DNA of 19,344 nt from positions 1 through 19,344 of the forward strand of contig JALUZX010000720.1 of NCBI GenBank assembly GCA_027011425.1, read 5' to 3'. Positions 14,405 through 19,344 of this stretch are shown here, in pieces. Each line of letters opens with the position of its first letter. Positions within the stretch are counted from its first letter, which is position 1. The notes beneath the pieces were generated by a model. That model worked only from the letters and a program-made list of their open reading frames with translations, was not told the origin of the DNA and ran no database searches. The position numbers were made by a program, and so were the translations under genes. This DNA comes from Planctomycetota bacterium (lineage in GTDB: Bacteria; Planctomycetota; UBA1135; JALUZX01).

Positions 14405-15144
14405 GGGGTCTCGCTTTTCTCTTGGTTCCGCCCCGCCGGGGCCAGCTTGCCCAGAAGGAGGGCCCCCAGCAATTCCAGGTGGCCCCCCGCCACCTGGAGG
14501 ATCCGCATCTTCGAGGAGCCCGCCTTCCGGGAGTGGAGAACGGCCGGGACCTCCAGGACCTTTCCTCCGAGCAGGAGAAAGCGCAAGAGGCTCTCTGTCA
14601 CGCCGGGGAAACCCTGCCGGAGGGGAAGGGCCCGCAGAAGGAGATCCCGCCTGTGGACCCGGAAGAGCCCGGTGTAGGTATAGAGCCGGCCCGGCCCGAG
14701 AAGGCGGTAGACCCGGGAGATCGCCTTGCTGGGCAGGGCGCGCCTCCAGGGAACTCCCTGGGAGCCCCCCTCGGGATGCCAGGGGGAGGCCAGGACCGCG
14801 TCGGCCCCTTTCTCCAGGAGGATGTCCACCATCCTGGGGAGGAGAGCCGGGTCGTAGGAGGCGTCGGCGTCGAACCAGGCAACCAGCTCCCCCGAGGCGG
14901 CCAAGGTCCCCGTGCGTAAGGCCGCTCCCAGGCCCAGGGGCTCCGGATGGACCAGGATCCGGGCCGAAGGGAAGTGGGCCTGCGCCTTTTCCCGGGTTCC
15001 GTCCCGGCTTCCGTCGTCTACGAAGAGGATCTCCAGGTGGGGGATCTCCCGCCAGGGACGGAGGGCACTGGCCAGGCCGGGAAGGCCCGGCTCCTCGTCC
15101 CTGCAGGGGATGACCACCGAAAGAGAGGGAAAAGGGGCGTTCAT
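14389..15144 (-). CDS. GT2 glycosyltransferase, DPM1-like
   Basis: This 251-residue GT-A enzyme resembles polyprenyl-phosphate sugar transferases. It has the N-terminal LSVVIPCRDEE, VDDGSRDGT (42-50), the DAD metal-binding motif (92-94), and a SSKMRI segment near residue 212 that recalls the GESKM region of dolichyl-phosphate mannose synthases. There is no C-terminal membrane region, so it is the soluble catalytic form. It would move a sugar from a nucleotide donor to polyprenyl phosphate or a growing glycan on the cytoplasmic side. The ATG at 15144 has GGAGG 8 bases upstream. It is the first gene of the leftward amino-sugar array, divergent from the export lipoprotein. Confidence 0.87.
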   Translation of the reverse strand: MNAPFPSLSVVIPCRDEEPGLPGLASALRPWREIPHLEILFVDDGSRDGTREKAQAHFPSARILVHPEPLGLGAALRTGTLAASGELVAWFDADASYDPALLPRMVDILLEKGADAVLASPWHPEGGSQGVPWRRALPSKAISRVYRLLGPGRLYTYTGLFRVHRRDLLLRALPLRQGFPGVTESLLRFLLLGGKVLEVPAVLHSRKAGSSKMRILQVAGGHLELLGALLLGKLAPAGRNQEKSETPCADH

Positions 15145-15162
15145 CCCTTCATCCTCCGGGAG

Positions 15163-15177
15163 CCCCGGGTCCCGGGG
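15163..15177. repeat. Perfect 15-base palindrome CCCCGGG-T-CCCGGGG
   Basis: Arms of seven bases surround one central T, about 20 bases upstream of the DPM1-like GT2 start in the divergent region. It could bind a dimeric regulator or form an mRNA hairpin next to the ribosome binding site. The G/C-only arms make chance or structure as likely as an operator. No convincing -35/-10 pair was found on either strand of 15145-15301. Confidence 0.35.
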
Positions 15178-15301
15178 AAAGGGAAATCAACAGAAGGAAG
15201 TCTCGAGAAGAGGCTTGAGCGGGAGGCATCCATCCTCCGAAATGAGACATTGAATGGATGGGTCGGGAGGAGAAAAGGAGACCCGGGAGGGAAACCCTGC
15301 C

Positions 15302-16015
15302 ATGATCCGGTGTAAAAAAGTGGTCTCGGCCTGCTTGTTCGGGGCCTTTCTTCTTTCCAGTTGCGCTTCTCCCAGGACCGATCCCAAGGTCCTTGTGGGC
15401 CAGTGGATGAGCTACATGCGGAATCGTTATACCATACAGCCCGGCGACCGCCTCCGTGTCTCCCTGGAGGGCCAGCCCGACCTCACCCAGGAAGTCGTGG
15501 TGGACCCCAAGGGGAGGGCCGCCTTCCTGGAGGTCGGTTCCCTGGACTGCTCGGGGATGACCCTGGAATCCCTGCGGAAGGAGCTGAAGAACCGCTATGC
15601 CAAGCACTACTCCCAGCCTCGCGTGGACGTGATTCTTCTGGAACCGTCGGAGCAGGTGGTCTACGTGGGGGGCGAGGTGCGCCGGGGAGGCGAAGCCATC
15701 CCATACCGGCCCGGCATGACCTTGATGAGGGCGATTCTGGCGGCGGGAGGATTCATGATCACCGCCAAGCCCTCGGAGGTCATCCTCCTGCGCCAGGACC
15801 CGGAGGGGAAGCCCCTCTTCTACAGGATCGACACCGAAAAGGTGGCCTACGAGGGAGGAATGGACATCCCCCTTCTTCCCAACGACGCGGTCTTCGTGCA
15901 GACCAGCGGGGTCGCGGACGTGGGCAACTGGGTGGAACTCTACATCCGGAGGCTCTTGCCCATCCAGCCCGGCACCGTGGTGGGGGCCTACGTGGGATCG
16001 AGCGCGAGGAACTAA
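15302..16015 (+). CDS. Outer-membrane polysaccharide export lipoprotein (Wza/Poly_export family)
   Basis: This 237-residue lipoprotein has a type II signal peptide: basic MIRCKK, a hydrophobic core, and the lipobox LSSC with acylated Cys21. Residue +2 is alanine rather than aspartate, which favours the outer membrane. The Poly_export domain starts with YTIQPGDRLRVSLEGQPDL, followed by an SLBB domain (VVYVGGEVRRGGEAIPYRPGMTLMRAILAAGG). Such proteins form the outer-membrane channel for capsule or exopolysaccharide, working with a Wzc-like inner-membrane partner not present here. The C-terminal VELYIRRLLPIQPG may form the membrane-spanning helix. The ATG at 15302 has GGAGG 11 bases upstream; an ATG at 15254 would put a polar stretch before the signal peptide and is less likely. 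The ACP gene follows after 24 bases. Confidence 0.92.
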   Translation: MIRCKKVVSACLFGAFLLSSCASPRTDPKVLVGQWMSYMRNRYTIQPGDRLRVSLEGQPDLTQEVVVDPKGRAAFLEVGSLDCSGMTLESLRKELKNRYAKHYSQPRVDVILLEPSEQVVYVGGEVRRGGEAIPYRPGMTLMRAILAAGGFMITAKPSEVILLRQDPEGKPLFYRIDTEKVAYEGGMDIPLLPNDAVFVQTSGVADVGNWVELYIRRLLPIQPGTVVGAYVGSSARN

Positions 16016-16039
16016 GGGACGGGTAAACGGGGGAAAGAC

Positions 16040-16306
16040 ATGAATCGACAGGTCGCCAACAGCGGAGATGTGCGGGAAAGAATCACCTCTTTTATCGTGA
16101 GGGAATTCTGTTACGGAAAATCCGACGCCCTCGAGGCGGAAACGGACCTCATGGAAGCCGGGATCCTGGACTCGACCAAGTTCATGGAGATGGTGGCCTA
16201 CGTGGAAGAGGCCTTCGGGATCGAGGTGGACGACGAAGATCTCACCCCGGAAAACTTCGGGTCCATCGCCGGAATGGTCCGGTTCGTGGAGGGGAAGCAG
16301 GGATAG
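16040..16306 (+). CDS. Acyl carrier protein, locus-specific type
   Basis: This 88-residue acidic four-helix carrier protein has the phosphopantetheine attachment serine at S45 in the motif GILDSTKFMEMV (ordinary fatty-acid ACPs read ADSLD). Helix III contains FGIEVDDEDLTPENFGSI, as in PP-binding domains. It needs a phosphopantetheinyl transferase for activity, not seen in the window. It lies 24 bases behind the export lipoprotein gene with GGGGGA before the ATG, so they form an operon, and it is not next to fatty-acid genes. Such stand-alone ACPs occur in exosortase-type polysaccharide loci, where an acyl-CoA-ligase-like partner loads them. The acyl or aminoacyl cargo is unknown. Confidence 0.9.
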   Translation: MNRQVANSGDVRERITSFIVREFCYGKSDALEAETDLMEAGILDSTKFMEMVAYVEEAFGIEVDDEDLTPENFGSIAGMVRFVEGKQG

Positions 16307-16333
16307 AGGATCCGGCAGGGGCCCCCTACGTTC

Positions 16334-17419
16334 TCAGGAGGATGCCAGGGCCAGAGCATCTTCCAGGGCTTTTTCGAAGAGCCGGGACGCGTCGTCCCAT
16401 GTATAGCTCTCCGTGAATTCCCTGGCCTTCCTGGAGAGTTCCTTCCACGCCCGCTCTTCCATGGAAGTGATGCGGAGGATTCCCCCGGCCATGGCCTCGG
16501 GGTCGTCGTGGGGCACCAGGATGCCTCTTCCCTCGGCAAGAATCTCCGGGGCGGCCCCAGCAGGCGTGGCGACCACGGGGGTCCGGCAGGCCATGGCTTC
16601 CAGGATGGGCAGGCCGAACCCTTCGTTCCTCCCGGGAAAGATCCAGGCGTCGCAGGAGGCGTAGATTCCTGGAATCTCCTCCTGGGCTGGTTCGGAGAAG
16701 TAGGTCGCGCCTTCGGGGAGGGGAGGCTCCAGGGGCGATTCAGGATGGCCGAAGGAGACCAGCCGGAGCCTTGGATCCCGGCGCCGGGCCTCTTCGAAAG
16801 CGGCGAAGGCCAGGTCGCAGCCCTTGTTGGGGGTGGTGCTGTACATGACCCCGACCGTGGGGAGTTCTTGTTTTCCCCGGGGAGGGACCCGGAAGCGCTC
16901 CAGGTCCACCGAGTTGGGGACCAAGGCCAGGCCGGGAGGGGAGAATCTTGTTTTTAGTAACTCCTCGAGCCACTTGGAGACGGTGATCTTGAAGGTGGGG
17001 AGGGCCAGGACTTCGTCCACCCTCTCCTTCGGCCCACCGAAAACTTCGTAGGCCTGCACGAAATGGCAGGGAACGCCCCGGGAGGGAGAGAGCCCGCGGG
17101 TCCACTCCACTGTCTCCCACCAGGTGAGGACCAGGACGTCCGCCTCGGGCAGGTCCTCGTCCTTCAAGGGACCCGGACGGTCAAGGATGGTCCAGGGGAC
17201 CCCCATCGACTCCAGGTGGGTGGGGCCCTGGGAAAGAGAAGGATGGGGCCGGAAATGTTTGAGGAAATGTTTCACCCGGTCTTTCCAGGCAGGTTTCTCT
17301 TGGAGGAAGGAGACCACCGTCACCTGGTGGCCTTTCTCCTGGAGTTTCCCCGCGTGGATGGCCACCACCCGGATGCCCCCGGAGAGATCCGCGTAAGGAA
17401 GGACGAAGGTGATTTTCAT
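16334..17419 (-). CDS. GT4-family glycosyltransferase
   Basis: This 361-residue GT-B enzyme is a retaining glycosyltransferase of family 4. Its N-terminal acceptor domain starts MKITFVLPYADLSGGIRVVA, and the C-terminal donor domain contains the E-x7-E motif EGFGLPILE (E266, E274) followed by AMACRTPVVATPAGAAPEIL. No membrane segment is seen; it should act at the cytoplasmic face of the inner membrane using a nucleotide sugar. It lies 70 bases downstream of the PIG-L gene on the same strand and convergent with the ACP gene (27 bases apart). The leader before the ATG at 17419 has no strong Shine-Dalgarno sequence. The sugar transferred cannot be told. Confidence 0.92.
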   Translation of the reverse strand: MKITFVLPYADLSGGIRVVAIHAGKLQEKGHQVTVVSFLQEKPAWKDRVKHFLKHFRPHPSLSQGPTHLESMGVPWTILDRPGPLKDEDLPEADVLVLTWWETVEWTRGLSPSRGVPCHFVQAYEVFGGPKERVDEVLALPTFKITVSKWLEELLKTRFSPPGLALVPNSVDLERFRVPPRGKQELPTVGVMYSTTPNKGCDLAFAAFEEARRRDPRLRLVSFGHPESPLEPPLPEGATYFSEPAQEEIPGIYASCDAWIFPGRNEGFGLPILEAMACRTPVVATPAGAAPEILAEGRGILVPHDDPEAMAGGILRITSMEERAWKELSRKAREFTESYTWDDASRLFEKALEDALALASS

Positions 17420-17489
17420 GGGTTTTTTCTGGAAAAGCCGGCTTCCCGAAGTCCTCTGTGAGCGGATTGGGCCAAGGATGCATCCATGG

Positions 17490-18446
17490 CTAGTCGTCTT
17501 CTCGTCCGGGAAGTTCGTAGGAGTGGAAGAATTCCATCTCCTTGAAAAAGCAAGCGAGGAATTCTCCTCCCGCCACGTCTCCCAGGGTCGTCCAGTCGGG
17601 GTCGTCGATGATCCTTTCCATCTGGGACTTGTAACAGTTCAAGGCCTCCTTTTTCAATTCGAGAAAGGTCCGGGCCGGGAATTTCCTGTTGAAGTCCCTG
17701 AGGAGTCTCCAGCCTGAGACCAGTCCGGTCCGGATCCGGTTCGGCTTTTCCCGCAGTCCCACCCAGGGAGTCCCGACCCAGGGCCAATGAAACCAGAACC
17801 AGACCGGGTATTCATAGACCCGGACGGGGAGGCCGGTTTCGGCCAGGGCGGAGAGAGAGATTCGATGGGCCGCCTTGTGGTCTTCGGTGGTCTCGTGCCG
17901 GTAAGGCAGGTACACTTCGGAAGGGCGGAATTCCTCCAGGAGTTTTTCGATCCCCCGGCGGGCTTCTTCTTCGTGTTCCGCGAGATGCCCGTCCTCGATC
18001 TCGAGAAAGACCAGGTCTTCGGGCCGAAGGCCGAGGACGCCGCCGGCCTCCAGGGATTCCCGCGTGCGAATCTCCGAAAGTTCCTCGGGCGGAATGATCC
18101 CGGGACAGGAATTCCCTCCATCCGTATAGAAGGCCACCATGACGCGCGCTCCGGCCCGGACCTTCCCGGCCAGGAGAGTTCCGCAGGCCAGGGTCTCGTC
18201 GTCCTTGTGCGGAGAGAGGATCAAGGCGGATTTTTCCAGGTCGTTTTGGGGGATGTTTTCCGCCCGGGCGGCCAGGAGAGATTGGATGACCCGGCGGGCG
18301 GCCCGTTGGAGAAGGGGTGGAGCCCCCGACCCCGGCTGGGGGGAAGGAAGGTTGCCTGGAAGGCGGTCTCCCGGGAAGGCTTCGACCTGGTCTTCCACCT
18401 CGACTTTCTGGCCTGGTTCCACCCTTGGGTGGAGGGTTCTTTCCAT
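17490..18446 (-). CDS. PIG-L-family zinc-dependent deacetylase
   Basis: This 318-residue protein has the PIG-L/LmbE signature LSPHKDDETLACG (78-89), where H80 and D83 or E84 bind zinc and an aspartate acts as base; the usual proline of PHPDD is lysine here. A later HETTEDHKAAH supplies the third zinc ligand. Members remove N-acetyl groups from GlcNAc-containing substrates. The first 70 residues are not part of the fold and look disordered (Pro/Gly/Glu-rich). The ATG at 18446 is preferred for its GGAGA 8 bases upstream; an ATG at 18512 and a TTG at 18527 would lengthen the loose N-terminus. Paired with the downstream GT4, it may deacetylate a hexosamine in the exported glycan. Confidence 0.88.
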   Translation of the reverse strand: MERTLHPRVEPGQKVEVEDQVEAFPGDRLPGNLPSPQPGSGAPPLLQRAARRVIQSLLAARAENIPQNDLEKSALILSPHKDDETLACGTLLAGKVRAGARVMVAFYTDGGNSCPGIIPPEELSEIRTRESLEAGGVLGLRPEDLVFLEIEDGHLAEHEEEARRGIEKLLEEFRPSEVYLPYRHETTEDHKAAHRISLSALAETGLPVRVYEYPVWFWFHWPWVGTPWVGLREKPNRIRTGLVSGWRLLRDFNRKFPARTFLELKKEALNCYKSQMERIIDDPDWTTLGDVAGGEFLACFFKEMEFFHSYELPGREDD

Positions 18447-18729
18447 GTTTGTCTCTCCAGGGGAGAAGCCTTCATGGTTCTTCCGGAACCACTTCCCGGT
18501 TGAACTTTCCATTCCCTCGCCGACCAACCGGGCTCGGCGCCCAGAGTAGGTTTTTCGGAGATTATCCTTGGTGGGATTGAGATGGAATGGGGCTTCTGAA
18601 AGGCCTTTTCCTTGGATTTTTCAGGATTTCCCGGGAAGGACCGCTAAATTTTTCCGCTTTTTCCGTCCCTTGGGATCCGATCAGAATCCTGGGAGGGGGC
18701 GGGAGGACGAACCAGGAGACCGACGGGGC

Positions 18730-19344
18730 ATGTGTGGAATCTGTGGAGCCTTTTCCCTCGAGGGGCCCCGGCCCGTGGACCGGGAAGCCCTCCTGGGAAT
18801 GGTGCGCCAGCTCTTCCACAGGGGCCCCGACGAGCAGGGGATCCTCCGGGCGCCGGGGGTGGGCCTGGGACACGCCCGGCTCTCCATCATCGACCTGGCC
18901 GGGGGCCGCCAGCCCATGAGCAACGAGGACGGGGCGGTCTGGGTGGTCTTCAACGGGGAAATCTACAACTACAAGGAACTCATGCCCCTCCTGGAGGAAA
19001 AGGGGCACGTCTTCCGGACCCGTTCGGACACGGAGGTCCTGGTCCATCTTTGGGAGGAGGAGGGGCCCGAGATGGTCTCCCGGCTCAACGGCCAGTTCGC
19101 CTTCGCCGTCTGGGACCGGAGGCGCAAGTGTCTCTTTCTGGCGCGGGACCCCGTGGGAATCAGGCCCCTCTACTTCTCCTTCCACCGGAGGTGGTTCCTC
19201 TTCGGGTCGGAGATCAAGTCCCTCCTGGCCTGGCCCGGCTTCCCCAGGGAACTGGACCGGCGGGCCCTGAAGGAGGTCTTCACCTTCTGGGCCCCCACCC
19301 CGGCCCGGAGCGCCTTCGAGGGGGTGCGGGCCCTCCCCCCGGGC
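18730..19344 (+). CDS. asnB: AsnB-like glutamine amidotransferase / asparagine synthetase, N-terminal part
   Basis: The 205 codons present (the gene runs off the right edge) cover the whole class II glutamine amidotransferase domain. Cys2 is the nucleophile (MCGICGAFS), followed by HRGPDEQG, RLSIIDL, VVFNGEIYNY, TRSDTEVLVHLWEEEG and GQFAFAVWD, all in family order. The synthetase half that activates a carboxylate with ATP is only just beginning at GSEIKSLLA. AsnB paralogues that sit in polysaccharide or exosortase loci are thought to amidate a sugar or other cell-surface acid rather than aspartate. The ATG at 18730 has AGGAG 11 bases upstream. The upstream region (18447-18729) is AT-richer than average and holds a TTCCCGGGAA palindrome (18628-18637) but no convincing promoter. 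The locus-specific role is inferred from context. Confidence 0.93.
   Translation, partial: MCGICGAFSLEGPRPVDREALLGMVRQLFHRGPDEQGILRAPGVGLGHARLSIIDLAGGRQPMSNEDGAVWVVFNGEIYNYKELMPLLEEKGHVFRTRSDTEVLVHLWEEEGPEMVSRLNGQFAFAVWDRRRKCLFLARDPVGIRPLYFSFHRRWFLFGSEIKSLLAWPGFPRELDRRALKEVFTFWAPTPARSAFEGVRALPPG

Noticed and set aside
13106..14677. A 523-codon open frame on the plus strand
   Set aside because: It is antisense to the DegT aminotransferase and parts of its neighbours, and has no recognisable motif.
11560..15144. Naming the genes wbpB, wbpE and wbpD
   Set aside because: The order of chemistry fits, but the active-site motifs of two enzymes lean towards other branches, and no UDP-GlcNAc dehydrogenase is in view.
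1..19344. Very frequent CCAGG/CCTGG words across the window
   Set aside because: Probably the result of favoured CTG, GAG, GCC and AGG codons; no count against expectation could be made, so no special motif is claimed.
1..19344. CRISPR arrays, insertion sequences and attachment sites
   Set aside because: No regularly spaced repeats, transposase or integrase motifs or flanking inverted repeats were seen on either strand.

Overview
The window is about 19.3 kb of GC-rich bacterial chromosome. Its genes are closely packed, G/C dominates third codon positions, CGG and AGG are prominent arginine codons, and GGAGG-type ribosome binding sites are common. A bS21 protein, a Wza-type export lipoprotein, an AsmA-like protein and sugar-nucleotide genes point to a Gram-negative bacterium with an outer membrane. 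A Planctomycetota- or Acidobacteriota-like lineage would fit, but nothing in the window settles the phylum. No rRNA, tRNA, transposase, phage gene or CRISPR array was seen.

Left part (1-8.2 kb), mostly housekeeping: an unidentified gene runs off the left edge, preceded by an AAA/STAND-like ATPase; both are transcribed leftward from a promoter that overlaps a short direct repeat. Next come recD2 (leftward), then rpsU (ribosomal protein bS21) and an RluA-family pseudouridine synthase (rightward). The synthase overlaps a convergent PilZ-domain gene by 11 bases. A possible small basic protein and a rhamnosyltransferase-like GT2 enzyme follow on the minus strand. The GT2 gene is divergent from a phosphofructokinase whose GGDDT and PKTIDND motifs indicate pyrophosphate as phosphoryl donor.

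Middle part (8.2-15.1 kb), one leftward array: a DPM1-like GT2, a DegT/StrS aminotransferase, a Gfo/Idh oxidoreductase and a left-handed beta-helix N-acetyltransferase with a C-terminal zinc ribbon lie head to tail with overlaps or very short gaps. Together they look like an oxidise-aminate-acetylate route to an N-acetylated amino sugar, plus a glycosyltransferase. After a 126-base gap with a candidate promoter and two tandem hairpins come trxB (thioredoxin reductase) and a 737-residue AsmA-like membrane protein.

Right part (15.1-19.3 kb), exopolysaccharide-type genes: an outer-membrane export lipoprotein (Poly_export/SLBB), a free-standing acyl carrier protein, a GT4 glycosyltransferase, a PIG-L deacetylase, and the first 205 codons of an AsnB-like glutamine amidotransferase that runs off the right edge. 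Export lipoprotein + ACP + AsnB + PIG-L + GT4 resembles the polysaccharide part of exosortase/PEP-CTERM loci, although no exosortase is present here. The most interesting material is this surface-glycan region from 11.5 kb to the right edge: amino-sugar synthesis, possible acylation, amidation and deacetylation, and export genes lie side by side.
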